Part shown: positions 26,958-35,262 of the stretch, one piece after another
Position numbering within the stretch: position 1 is the stretch's first letter
Layout: every line of letters starts with the position of its first letter
Assembly (NCBI RefSeq): GCF_047718555.1
Contig: NZ_JBDNRK010000020.1
Location: forward strand, 1 to 64,000
Source: Clostridium_I sp047718555
Lineage (GTDB): Bacteria; Bacillota; Clostridia; Clostridiales; Clostridiaceae
Length of the DNA stretch: 64,000 nucleotides
Direction: 5' to 3'
Made by a program: the position numbers and the translations under genes
Notes under the pieces: model-generated
What the model was told of the DNA's origin: nothing
Database searches by the model: none
The model's input: only the letters and a program-made list of their open reading frames with translations

Positions 26958-28187
26958 TCATATTGCTTCTAAAGCACATTTGATATCAGCTATTATATCT
27001 TCTATATCCTCAATTCCAACAGACATTCTCAAAAGATCATCATAAACTCCCATTTGAAGTTTTTCCTCCTCTGTATTTCCTGCACAAATAGTAGAAGAGG
27101 GATGAATAATTAATGTCTTTGTATCTCCTATATTAGTTAAATTTGATATAAGCTTTAGATTATTTACAAATTTAAACGCATTTTCTTTTGTTCCAAGTCT
27201 AAAAGTTAAAACTCCGCTGGCACCTCTTTCATAATACTTCTCAGCTAAGCTATAGTATTCTGAGTTTTTAAGCTTAGGATAATTTACAGAAACAACTTTT
27301 TTATTTTCACTTAAATATTCAGCTACAGCCATAGAGTTCTTGCAGTGCTCCTTCATTCTAAGTGACAAAGTCTCAATTCCTGTGAGATTTAAAAATGCAT
27401 TAACTGGTGATAAAGCTGCACCTATATCTCTGCCCACAGTAGCTCTAAGCTTTGCTGTAAATGCCATTTTCCCAAACTTTTTAGCAAAATCTTTGAAGTT
27501 CTTAAATTTCTCATTACTGTATTTATTACTGCCACCATCTACTATAATTCCACCAATGGAATTTGAAGTACCGTTTATATATTTAGAAGTAGAGTGTATA
27601 ACTATGTCTGCCCCATGCTCCAATGGCTTTATAAGATATGGTGTAGTCACCGTAGAGTCAACTATTAAAATCACGTCATTTTCTTTACAAACCCTTGAAA
27701 CTTCATCTATATCCAGAATATCAAGTTTTGGATTTCCTATAGTTTCTGCAAATACTAATTTTGTATTTACACTTATATTTTCTCTTAGAGTTTCTTCAGT
27801 TATACTGTCTAAAAATTTAACACTTATACCAAAGGACTTTAGGTTTCTCATTAAAGTATAGGTTCCACCAAATAGCCCACTGGAAGCAATTATTTCATCT
27901 CCTGCTTCCACTATATTAGTAATTGCCAGATATATTGCACTCATACCTGATGCTGCCGAAGTAGCAATCATACCACCTTCTACGCTGGCAATTCTTCTTT
28001 CAAAGGCTGTAACTGTAGGATTGGATATTCTAGTATAAGCATAGCCCATACTAGTTCCCATTAAAATACTTTCAAGTTTCTCTGCTGAATCATGTGCATA
28101 AGCATTAGAAAGATAAATAGGTGTATTAGTAGCCCCAGTTTCATCTGCTTTACGATTTCCGTGAATAAGTTTGGTATTAAATTTCAT
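26958..28187 (-). CDS. metY: O-acetylhomoserine sulfhydrylase (MetY-like)
   Basis: This PLP enzyme of the Cys/Met metabolism family most likely joins O-acetylhomoserine and sulfide (or a sulfur-carrier thiocarboxylate) to make homocysteine. The PLP lysine lies in VIHSTSKYINGT; the N terminus LIHGNRKADETGATNTPIYL and the YAYTRISNPTV segment favour MetY over cystathionine synthases. Length of 409 fits. The ATG at 28187 follows GGAGG by 6 bases. It lies between sulfite reductase and APS kinase and, with the JAMM protease, E1 and carrier genes upstream, fits a protein-thiocarboxylate methionine route. Confidence 0.85.
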   Translation of the reverse strand: MKFNTKLIHGNRKADETGATNTPIYLSNAYAHDSAEKLESILMGTSMGYAYTRISNPTVTAFERRIASVEGGMIATSAASGMSAIYLAITNIVEAGDEIIASSGLFGGTYTLMRNLKSFGISVKFLDSITEETLRENISVNTKLVFAETIGNPKLDILDIDEVSRVCKENDVILIVDSTVTTPYLIKPLEHGADIVIHSTSKYINGTSNSIGGIIVDGGSNKYSNEKFKNFKDFAKKFGKMAFTAKLRATVGRDIGAALSPVNAFLNLTGIETLSLRMKEHCKNSMAVAEYLSENKKVVSVNYPKLKNSEYYSLAEKYYERGASGVLTFRLGTKENAFKFVNNLKLISNLTNIGDTKTLIIHPSSTICAGNTEEEKLQMGVYDDLLRMSVGIEDIEDIIADIKCALEAI

Positions 28188-28219
28188 ATACAACCTCCAC
28201 TATACTAACTTAGTTTTAA

Positions 28220-30523
28220 TTATTTCTTTTCTACTACAAGCAGATTATATCCATCATAATTAGTATCAATGTTTACTATTCTATGTCCTTCTTTTTCTAC
28301 ACTTTTAGGCACATTATCTATAGGAGCTCCATCATCTAAATAAAATCCTCTTTTTTCTCCAGATTTTATTTTTGCCAACTCAACCTTAACTTTTACAAAG
28401 TTTATAGGACATTTTACTCCTCTAAAGTCAATCACTTCATATGAATTTTCTTGCTTATCTTCTAAGTTTTCCTTAGTTTCTTCTTTTTCAGCTTCTTTGG
28501 AAAGAGTTATATGCAATTGTCCGTCTAATGAGTCATACATAGCCTTCACTTTATTATAAAGATATTCTATATCCTCTGTCTTATCAGCTATATTTTTTAT
28601 ATCACCTAGCTTGTAATCTATAAGTGTATCAAATAAGCCAGCTATTTCAGCTTTTACATATCCTGTGTCAACAAAATCCTTCTTAAAGGTATTAAAAATC
28701 TCTCTATCCTTATTTGTATCTACTCCATTTAGGACAAGAAGTGCTCTAGCAGATGATACAGCTGAAGAATATAAATCAACATCTTCCTTAGTAGTTTTAT
28801 ACTTTGCAAGGGCTCCTTCTGCATTAGAAAGATCAAGTTTAATAACATCAATAACCCCTGTACTACACTCGCCTGCTCCTCTTCCTTCTAATGTGAATTT
28901 ATTACAAGCTCCAAAATCATAGTAAAGATCAGAATTTTCGGCAAAGCTTTCTAAATTACTGTATTCTTTTACAAGGTTCTTAATTTCTTCCTTACTGTTA
29001 TCTAAAAATTCATCAAAATCCTCATAAGAAGATTTACTTTTTAATTCTGCTAATTTGTAGAGATACTTAGGAATTTTTTTAGCCGGTATGTCTCCATAAA
29101 CCTCACCCATTTTTGCACCACCAGCACCAACTTTTCCTCCAAGGAAAATTGTATACATTGGTATAAGTCCATCTTCAGTTCTTGTTGCTCTTCCACTTAG
29201 ACCTATCTTCCCCTTTTCATGTACTGCACAAGAATTTGGACATCCTGATATATATATTCTTGGTAAAGCATATTTTATATCATCGCTGGCATCATTAAAT
29301 TCCTCTTTAATTCCCTTTAAAAGATTTTGTGAAAGACAAAGTCCCAATTGACAGGTAGAAGCTCCTGCACAGGTTATGGAATTATCTATATTAAATCTAG
29401 ATGTAAATTGAAGAACTACATCTGATAATTCAGCTGCATCTTTTTCCTTTAAATCTCTTACAAAGAAACCTTGAGTATTTGTCACCCTTATGGAAGTGCC
29501 ATATTCTAAAGTATTTATAAAGTTTATAACCTTATCTAGATTTTCTGAAGTCAAATTACCACTTTGTGGATGTACATATACAGAATAAAGGCCCTTTTGT
29601 TTCTGTGGGAATATTATATTCTTAAGTGATTTATCCACAGCTTTTATATTATCAGCGGCATATTTTTCATAAGGTTCATCTATATTAAGATCAAGATTCT
29701 TTTCTTTCCTTACTCTTGCCAATTCCTCTTCAAAACGCTGAATAAATTTTTCTTTTCCAAGTCTTGCAACTATGTATCTTATTCTAGCTTTATTTTTATT
29801 GGATCTATCTCCTTCTTTTTCAAAAAGCTCTTTCATACCCTGAACGTAATATATTACATCCTTATCCTCAATAAAATCTGCCAATTTCAGAGATACTCTA
29901 GGATTACCTCCGAAACCGCCGCCGCCATAGACTTCAAACCCTTTTTTGCCATCCTGTACTTTAGCTATAAAACCAAGATCTGATATTGTAGCATCAGCTT
30001 CATCCACTGCACTATTTGAAAAAGCTAATTTATATTTTCTTGGAAGATTCATATTTGAAGGATCTTTTATTAAATAATTAGTTACCTCTCTCACATATGG
30101 AGTTACATCAAATACATCATCTGTTGAAACCCCTGAAAGTGATGCACATTGTACATTCCTTACAGTATTTCCTCCAGTACCTTTTGTAATTATTCCAACT
30201 TCTATAAGCTGTTTCATAATAGTATAAACATCTTCAAGTTTTACATTATGAAATTGAAGATCCTGTCTTGATGTAATATGCATGCCGCCATTTGCATACT
30301 TCTTTGCAATACTGTTTATGGTCTGAAGCTGCTGAAAAGTTATAACTCCTCCTGGAACTCTGGTTCTAACCATATAAGTTTCCTTTGCTCTTTGTTCATA
30401 GACTCCCATTGAAACTCTGAAAGCTTTAAACCTAAGTGGATCTATCTCTCCATTTTTATACTGATCTGCTTTTTCTTTAAAATCTTCTATAGCTTTAAAA
30501 TTGTCTTCAGTTATCTTTATCAC
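28220..30523 (-). CDS. Siroheme sulfite reductase fused to a C-terminal TusA domain
   Basis: The first 500 or so residues are a nitrite/sulfite reductase hemoprotein. Arg/Lys-rich GGMHITSRQDLQFH and GGNTVRNVQC segments precede the Cys pairs that bind siroheme and 4Fe-4S, TCAGASTCQLGLC and ISGCPNSCAVH. A helical domain of about 150 residues starting near GAGECSTGVIDVI follows. The last 75 residues are a TusA-like sulfur carrier with the conserved Cys in FRGVKCPINFVK. At 767 residues it is much longer than plain sulfite reductases (about 550). It probably reduces sulfite to sulfide with ferredoxin and may pass sulfur via TusA. The GTG start follows GGGGTG. It lies between the JAMM protease and metY. 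Confidence 0.88.
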   Translation of the reverse strand: MIKITEDNFKAIEDFKEKADQYKNGEIDPLRFKAFRVSMGVYEQRAKETYMVRTRVPGGVITFQQLQTINSIAKKYANGGMHITSRQDLQFHNVKLEDVYTIMKQLIEVGIITKGTGGNTVRNVQCASLSGVSTDDVFDVTPYVREVTNYLIKDPSNMNLPRKYKLAFSNSAVDEADATISDLGFIAKVQDGKKGFEVYGGGGFGGNPRVSLKLADFIEDKDVIYYVQGMKELFEKEGDRSNKNKARIRYIVARLGKEKFIQRFEEELARVRKEKNLDLNIDEPYEKYAADNIKAVDKSLKNIIFPQKQKGLYSVYVHPQSGNLTSENLDKVINFINTLEYGTSIRVTNTQGFFVRDLKEKDAAELSDVVLQFTSRFNIDNSITCAGASTCQLGLCLSQNLLKGIKEEFNDASDDIKYALPRIYISGCPNSCAVHEKGKIGLSGRATRTEDGLIPMYTIFLGGKVGAGGAKMGEVYGDIPAKKIPKYLYKLAELKSKSSYEDFDEFLDNSKEEIKNLVKEYSNLESFAENSDLYYDFGACNKFTLEGRGAGECSTGVIDVIKLDLSNAEGALAKYKTTKEDVDLYSSAVSSARALLVLNGVDTNKDREIFNTFKKDFVDTGYVKAEIAGLFDTLIDYKLGDIKNIADKTEDIEYLYNKVKAMYDSLDGQLHITLSKEAEKEETKENLEDKQENSYEVIDFRGVKCPINFVKVKVELAKIKSGEKRGFYLDDGAPIDNVPKSVEKEGHRIVNIDTNYDGYNLLVVEKK

Positions 30524-30554
30524 TCATATCACCCCATATAATTATTTTAAATTT

Positions 30555-30962
30555 CTAAATAATTTCATATTGAATCTTTTCTACATTACCCTTTTCTATT
30601 TTAAAAAGATTAAAAACTGGCTCTTCCTTTTCCAGTGACAAAATTCCATAGATAGCCTTTGGATCATAGGCAAGTCTCTTATCCTCTTCCGAAGGACGTG
30701 AAGGTGTATATGGATGAGAATGATAATTCCCTACTAACTCCATATTATTTTCTCTTATAGACTTTACAGCTTTAAACTGTTCCTTTGGATCCATAGAAAA
30801 ATGTTCACTGCTAGCATCTATATTTGTCATTGCATATGCTGTTTTTATAAATAAATTCTGTTCCTTCTTATTTCCTGCAAGAAAACCACAGCACTCATTT
30901 GGAAATTCTTTTTTGGCCTGCTCTATAATTTTTTCATACTCTTTTTTTTCTATATAAATCAT
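30555..30962 (-). CDS. JAMM/Mov34 (Mec+-like) metalloprotease
   Basis: A small zinc metalloprotease of the JAMM family. The catalytic Glu is in FPNECCGFLAG near residue 20, and the zinc ligands are in GNYHSHPYTPSRPSEEDKRLA (H-x-H and D). Family members of this size (Mec+, and HcyD as I recall its name) clip extra residues after the GG of ThiS-like carriers so the C terminus can be activated. The carrier gene in this cluster has exactly such a tail. ATG at 30962 with GGGTGA before it; the frame upstream enters repeat B3. Gap to sulfite reductase is 31 bases. Confidence 0.88.
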   Translation of the reverse strand: MIYIEKKEYEKIIEQAKKEFPNECCGFLAGNKKEQNLFIKTAYAMTNIDASSEHFSMDPKEQFKAVKSIRENNMELVGNYHSHPYTPSRPSEEDKRLAYDPKAIYGILSLEKEEPVFNLFKIEKGNVEKIQYEII

Positions 30963-30977
30963 ATAATCACCCATTCG

Positions 30978-31137
30978 AGTCATATTCAAATAAATAACCA
31001 GTCAGTATGCTAGAATATTTTGAATCCTACTGCGTCAACAGAACCCTCAGATAGCTCACTATCTTCGGAACCTGTTTCCTTGTATCATTCAAAATATTCG
31101 TCGCATCTTTGACTTCCTATTTATTCTCACATGCCTA
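30978..31137 (-). repeat. Repeat family B, full copy B3 (MITE-like)
   Basis: This copy has the same internal sequence as B1 and B2; its left tip is altered (AGTCATATT instead of AGGCACATT). It fills the gap between the ThiF-like and JAMM genes, and its right terminal repeat (ATGCCTAG) supplies the last codons (LGM) and stop of the ThiF-like gene. Confidence 0.85.
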
Positions 31138-31957
31138 GATTTCCTGTTTTTAAATCACACGCTGGTTTAGCATAATCAATTAATGTATCAATTGTTGGAT
31201 TGTCACCACATACTCCACATTTTTTATTATGATTTATTTTTATCTTTTTAAACTCCATTTTTAATGCATCATAAGTTAAAAGATATCCTGCTAAAGTCTC
31301 TCCAAGTCCAAGTAGATATTTAATTGCCTCCATGGCCTGAAGTGTTCCAATTATTCCTCCCATAGCACCTATTACACCAGCTTCTCTACAAGTTGGTACA
31401 ACTCCCTCTGGTGGTGGTGATTGGAAAATACATCTATAACAAGGTGTTCCATTGTCAGGTATATAAGTTGTAAGTTGCCCCTGGAATCTTATTATACCTG
31501 CATGGGAAAATGGTTTCTTAGCAAGTACACAAGCATCATTTATTAAAAATTTTGCTGGGAAATTATCTGTACCATCCAATATAAAATCGTAATCCTGATC
31601 CTTTATTATATCCATTATATTTTCTGAAGTTGCAAATTCATTATATGTAATTACCTTTACATCTGGATTTATAGCATTAATAGTCTCCTTACCGGATTCA
31701 GCCTTTAATTTACCAACATCTGCAGTTTGATGAATTATCTGTCTTTGTAAATTGGAAAGATCTACAGCGTCTCCATCTACAAGCCCAATAGTACCAATTC
31801 CAGCCGCTGCCAAATACATAGCTGCTGGTGCTCCAAGTCCACCAGTTCCTATTATAAGTACCTTTGAATTAAGTAATTTTTCCTGGCCTTCAACTCCAAC
31901 TTCAGACAAAATTATGTGCCTTGAATATCTCTCTATCTGCTCTTCACTAAAATCCAC
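31127..31957 (-). CDS. ThiF/MoeB/HesA-family E1-like adenylyltransferase
   Basis: The protein adenylates the C terminus of a ThiS/MoaD-like carrier for sulfur loading. It has the nucleotide motif VLIIGTGGLGAPAAMYLAA, VDLSNLQRQ, DFILDGTDNFPAKFLIND, Zn cysteine pairs CYRC and CGVC, and the candidate catalytic cysteine in VVPTCREAGVIGA. Length is 276. The GTG at 31957 has GGAGG 8 bases before it and overlaps the carrier stop by 11 bases; the longer frame to 32050 lies entirely over the carrier gene. The last three codons come from repeat B3. The neighbouring carrier and JAMM protease make it the E1 of a thiocarboxylate system. Confidence 0.92.
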   Translation of the reverse strand: MDFSEEQIERYSRHIILSEVGVEGQEKLLNSKVLIIGTGGLGAPAAMYLAAAGIGTIGLVDGDAVDLSNLQRQIIHQTADVGKLKAESGKETINAINPDVKVITYNEFATSENIMDIIKDQDYDFILDGTDNFPAKFLINDACVLAKKPFSHAGIIRFQGQLTTYIPDNGTPCYRCIFQSPPPEGVVPTCREAGVIGAMGGIIGTLQAMEAIKYLLGLGETLAGYLLTYDALKMEFKKIKINHNKKCGVCGDNPTIDTLIDYAKPACDLKTGNLGM

Positions 31958-32162
31958 AGCTTCCACCTCCCATGAAATATAGGAATTCAATTTCATCATT
32001 TTCCTTAAGTACTGTGGTGTCAAACTTATCTCTTTCTGCAAATTCTCCATTTAATTGTACTGATACCATATCAGGCATTTCTACATTTTCAATTTTCAAT
32101 ATCTCCGTTACTGTTACTGCATCCTTTATTTCTTTGACTTCACCATTTACTTTAACTTTCAT
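31947..32162 (-). CDS. thiS: ThiS-like sulfur carrier protein with C-terminal extension
   Basis: A 71-residue ubiquitin-fold carrier (MKVKVNGEVKEIKDAVTV, VSVQLNGEFAERDKFDT). Its C terminus reads FLYFMGGGSCGF, so four residues (SCGF) follow the di-glycine that is normally the end. That tail must be removed before adenylation and thiocarboxylation, and the JAMM protease two genes on is the expected enzyme. ATG at 32162 follows AGGAGG by 7 bases. First gene of the cluster; its stop overlaps the GTG of the E1 gene. Alternative: a ThiS for thiamine, but no thiamine genes are near. Confidence 0.85.
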   Translation of the reverse strand: MKVKVNGEVKEIKDAVTVTEILKIENVEMPDMVSVQLNGEFAERDKFDTTVLKENDEIEFLYFMGGGSCGF

Positions 32163-32282
32163 GATTGTCCTCCTCATTATAATAACTATATATTTTAAAT
32201 TTAATATCTAACATCTTGGCTTTAACATATACTTATTCATTTTCAAATACATAAAATTCAATACCCGACATTTTATCGTAAT

Positions 32283-33494
32283 TTATTTTTTATATTCTTT
32301 AAGTAAATTCTCAATTGCCATAGCAGCAGCTCCCGCTGAAATTGCATTTTCTTTAAAATAACCACCTCTATTGAAAAAGATGTTGCTATGTTTACTTAAA
32401 TAGCATTTTTGCTTTGCTGTAGCTACACTAATTTTATAAAACAACTCTGAGGCCATTATAAGTGGTCCACTTAAAATAATTAATTCTGGATTCAATAAAT
32501 TTATAAAATTTGATAATCCTGTTCCAAATATCTCTGCTGCTTTTTTTATTACCTCTGCTGCTGCACTATCTCCATTTTGTGCTGCCAGACTTATATCAAT
32601 ATAATTAATATTATCTATAGATTTTTGTATTTTAGTACTTTCACCCATAGTAATTCTCTTTTTGAAATTTTTTGTAATAGATTTTATGGAAGAATAGCAT
32701 TCAACACAACCGTAATTTCCACAAATACATTTTTCACCATCTACATTTATTACCATATGAGCAAAAGCGTCTTCTGCATCGTTAATTGTTCTTATTATAT
32801 TCCCATCAGATATAGCACCTGTTCTTATACCTATACCAAAATTAAAGTAAGCAATATTTTTTAAGTTCTTTCCATATCCAAATAAATTTTCTACTGTAAC
32901 CGCTGCATTTGCTCCATTATCCATGTATACCTCTAAATTTAAGCTTTTTTGCAGCATTTCTTTTATTGGAACACCTGTCCATCCCATTGACATAAAATTA
33001 GCTGGACTTTTCATTATGCCATTCTGATTATCCATTGGCCCAACTGTACCAAGACCTACCGAAATTAATTCTCTATTCCTCAACTCATCTACATGAATTG
33101 CATTTTTACATATCTCTGCTATTTTATCAACTGTCTTTTCTGGCGAATGGGAGCTGTCCATATTAAATCGTTCTTTATAAAGTATATTGAGTTTTAAATC
33201 AGTAAAGACAACTTGTGTGTAAATTCTAGAAATGTCTATACCAATAAATGCATAATCCAGTGTGTTTACATCATATAAGCTGGGTCTTCTTCCCCCTGTT
33301 GATTCACCTATACTTGCTTCAACAATTAATTTTTCATCAATAATAGGCTTAATTATACGATTTAATGTTGTCAATTTCATTTTGGATAAATCCATAATTT
33401 GTGCCTTTGTCAATGGACCATTTTTTTGAACAATACTGAAAATATTTTTTGCATCTTTATTCATATTTCTCAATATATCAATAACTTTTATCAT
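32283..33494 (-). CDS. ROK family transcriptional regulator
   Basis: An N-terminal winged helix-turn-helix (GPLTKAQIMDLSKMKLTTLNR) is joined to a ROK sugar-kinase fold (YMDNGANAAVTVENLFGYGKN, zinc motif CICGNYGCVECY). The phosphate-binding loop reads GIDISRIYTQ, not DxGxT, as in non-kinase regulators. ROK repressors respond to sugars or sugar phosphates. GGGGCTTATAA precedes the ATG. A perfect 10-bp palindrome at 33556 is 62 bases upstream and may be its autoregulatory site. It is located between siroheme and sulfur genes but nothing shows that it controls them. Confidence 0.85.
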   Translation of the reverse strand: MIKVIDILRNMNKDAKNIFSIVQKNGPLTKAQIMDLSKMKLTTLNRIIKPIIDEKLIVEASIGESTGGRRPSLYDVNTLDYAFIGIDISRIYTQVVFTDLKLNILYKERFNMDSSHSPEKTVDKIAEICKNAIHVDELRNRELISVGLGTVGPMDNQNGIMKSPANFMSMGWTGVPIKEMLQKSLNLEVYMDNGANAAVTVENLFGYGKNLKNIAYFNFGIGIRTGAISDGNIIRTINDAEDAFAHMVINVDGEKCICGNYGCVECYSSIKSITKNFKKRITMGESTKIQKSIDNINYIDISLAAQNGDSAAAEVIKKAAEIFGTGLSNFINLLNPELIILSGPLIMASELFYKISVATAKQKCYLSKHSNIFFNRGGYFKENAISAGAAAMAIENLLKEYKK

Positions 33495-33555
33495 TTATAA
33501 GCCCCTTAACATATTCATTTTATCCAAAATGGTAAAAAGTTTTTACAAGATTATT

Positions 33556-33581
33556 GGTTAATAAATTATCATTTATTAACC
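33556..33581. promoter_or_regulatory. Perfect 10-bp inverted repeat upstream of the ROK gene
   Basis: GGTTAATAAA TTATCA TTTATTAACC has perfect arms. Position 62 bases before the ROK regulator start suggests an operator, possibly autoregulation. On the plus strand it is followed by six Ts, so it could also be a hairpin, but no plus-strand gene precedes it. Confidence 0.45.
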
Positions 33582-33716
33582 TTTTTTAATACCAACTATT
33601 CTGCTATGTTTAAATGGTTTTACTATATTAATGTTTATTTTAGTTTATATTAAAGAATATGTCAATGGGTTTTATAAAAAATCCTGAATTTATCTTTTAA
33701 AATTCAACAAAAACAG

Positions 33717-34358
33717 CTAATTTTCATACTCCATTAAAATATCCATTATTTCTTTTTTTATGCCCTCCCTATTATGGCAGGACAATCTATTAATAAAATC
33801 TGAGTATACTATATGTTTGTAAAATTCACTTCGTACCCTACTATCTTTTAAAATAACAAAAGCCTCTTTTCTTATCTGTCCCATAATATCTAAAAATATT
33901 TCAAATTTATCATCATAAATTTGTTCCAAATCCTCTCTTATTTTCTTGGCAAGCATTGGACTTTTACCATTAGTAGATACTGCTATTGTCAAATCTCCTC
34001 TTTTAATCTTAGATGGAACTATAAAATTACAAATATCTGGTTCATCAACTACATTCACAAGAATGTTTTTTTCATTGCATTGCTTATATATTTTCTCATT
34101 TATATCTTTTTCGTTAGTAGCAGCATAGACAAGATAAGAGTCTGAAATATATTTAAAATCATAATTATCTTCTAAATATATTACCTTGTTTTCATTTACC
34201 AACATTTTAATATCTTGTATTATCTCTCTAGATATAACTAAAACTTCAGCTCCACATTCTAATAAAGTAGTTATTTTTCTATATGCAACCTTACCGCCAC
34301 CAATAACTCCACATTTTTTACCTTTTACATTTAACATTATTGGATAATATTCATTCAT
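33717..34358 (-). CDS. sirC: Precorrin-2 dehydrogenase / sirohydrochlorin ferrochelatase-like protein
   Basis: The enzyme oxidises precorrin-2 with NAD to sirohydrochlorin; some family members also insert iron. The N terminus has the Rossmann motif KKCGVIGGGKVAYRKI and LLECGAEVLVIS; then YAATNEKDINEKIYKQC and NFIVPSKIKRGDLTIAVST. At 213 residues it has the NAD domain and the helical C-terminal part of CysG-N/SirC/Met8. AGGGTG precedes the ATG. It is separated from the other heme genes but beside the sulfur cluster; with cobA it supplies siroheme for the sulfite reductase. No separate ferrochelatase (SirB/CbiK) is seen. Confidence 0.9.
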   Translation of the reverse strand: MNEYYPIMLNVKGKKCGVIGGGKVAYRKITTLLECGAEVLVISREIIQDIKMLVNENKVIYLEDNYDFKYISDSYLVYAATNEKDINEKIYKQCNEKNILVNVVDEPDICNFIVPSKIKRGDLTIAVSTNGKSPMLAKKIREDLEQIYDDKFEIFLDIMGQIRKEAFVILKDSRVRSEFYKHIVYSDFINRLSCHNREGIKKEIMDILMEYEN

Positions 34359-34733
34359 AATAATTACACCCTTTTCTATTATATATTATTACTTATTTTA
34401 CTGCTATCTATAAATATTGGTATATTGATTAATTTATATTATAATAAACAAAATTCTCGTCATAAGTTAAAATTTTTATTTATAACCTCTGATACTTTAC
34501 TAACAGAATTCTTTGCTTTGGTATTTATGATACTTAGAAATGGCTGCCCTTTAGTGGAAATCATTACACCAATGTTAATTTTTCTTAACAAATGTTATTT
34601 TCTCATTAAATTGTATTATAATAAAATTAAACTATGATTGTATAATAAATTTAACAATATTAGATTTATTATTACAAATTTTTCATACAATAATAGATTT
34701 ATTAAATTTCTATTTATTGATGGGGGTGTAATT
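34359..34733. other. Divergent spacer with repeat remnant
   Basis: The 375-bp spacer between sirC (minus) and the HAD-like gene (plus) is AT-rich. It holds the left-end fragment of repeat family A (34500-34545) and otherwise nothing that I can assign. The HAD-like gene site GGGGGTG is at its end. Confidence 0.5.
34500..34545 (+). repeat. Repeat family A, left-end fragment A4
   Basis: CTAACAGAATTCTTTGCTTT, then a hairpin with GATACTTAGAAATG, matches the left end of A1-A3. The conserved GGGACGTAGC block and the right end are missing. Confidence 0.5.
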
Positions 34734-35165
34734 TTGAAAAAAGTAGAAGGATGTATTTTTCACCTTGACTACATTTTAAATTATTCTAAAAATTCAATTG
34801 GATTAAAAGATCTTAAAAGATTTTTAATTGATCTAAGAATGTCCGACATGAAATTAGCTGTTATTTCTAACAATAGTAATTTATTGGATATTGTAAAAGT
34901 TCTAAAAATTGAAGATTTCTTTGACGTCATCTCAGATAACAATTTGGATTCTGATTTTAAGCCTTTTCTTCTTAAAGCTGCCGAAAGACTTAATATTGCA
35001 CCTGAAAACTGTGTTGTATTTGACAGTGAAATAGATGGATTAAATGAAGCAAAAATGCTTAATATGACAGCTATAGGAATAGGAATTACCATAGAAACAA
35101 ATATGGCAGATAAAATAATACCAAATCTTTCTGATGTAAATTCATCAATATTAAATTTTAGTTAG
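34734..35165 (+). CDS. HAD-like protein lacking the catalytic nucleophile
   Basis: The protein has the layout of a small HAD hydrolase of the beta-phosphoglucomutase/phosphatase type: VISNNS (motif II), DFKPFLLKAAERL (motif III Lys) and VVFDSEIDGLNEAKMLNM (motif IV). Motif I, normally FDxDGxL, reads GCIFHLDYIL, so the nucleophile Asp is His. Together with the short length (143) this suggests a non-hydrolytic pseudoenzyme, or a remnant of a larger family member. The start is TTG, 7 bases after GGGGGTG. Downstream is a bidirectional terminator shared with prfB. The role is unknown. Confidence 0.7.
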   Translation: MKKVEGCIFHLDYILNYSKNSIGLKDLKRFLIDLRMSDMKLAVISNNSNLLDIVKVLKIEDFFDVISDNNLDSDFKPFLLKAAERLNIAPENCVVFDSEIDGLNEAKMLNMTAIGIGITIETNMADKIIPNLSDVNSSILNFS

Positions 35166-35216
35166 TCATATATTTATTCTATTTCTTATATCATTGTTTA
35201 TTAAAGTTTTGAATTT

Positions 35217-35259
35217 AAAAAGGACTATCTGAAAAAATTTTTTAGATAGTCCTTCTTTT
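35217..35259. terminator. Bidirectional terminator between the HAD-like gene and prfB
   Basis: AAGGACTATCT pairs with AGATAGTCCTT, with A-rich and T-rich flanks on both sides, so it can end both converging transcripts. Confidence 0.8.
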
Positions 35260-35262
35260 GTT

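Noticed and set aside
32883..33494. ROK gene as an active glucokinase
   Set aside because: N-terminal helix-turn-helix and loss of the DxGxT phosphate loop favour a regulator.
34425..34637. Plus-strand frame of 70 codons
   Set aside because: Overlaps a repeat A fragment, AT-rich, no ribosome site, no family match.
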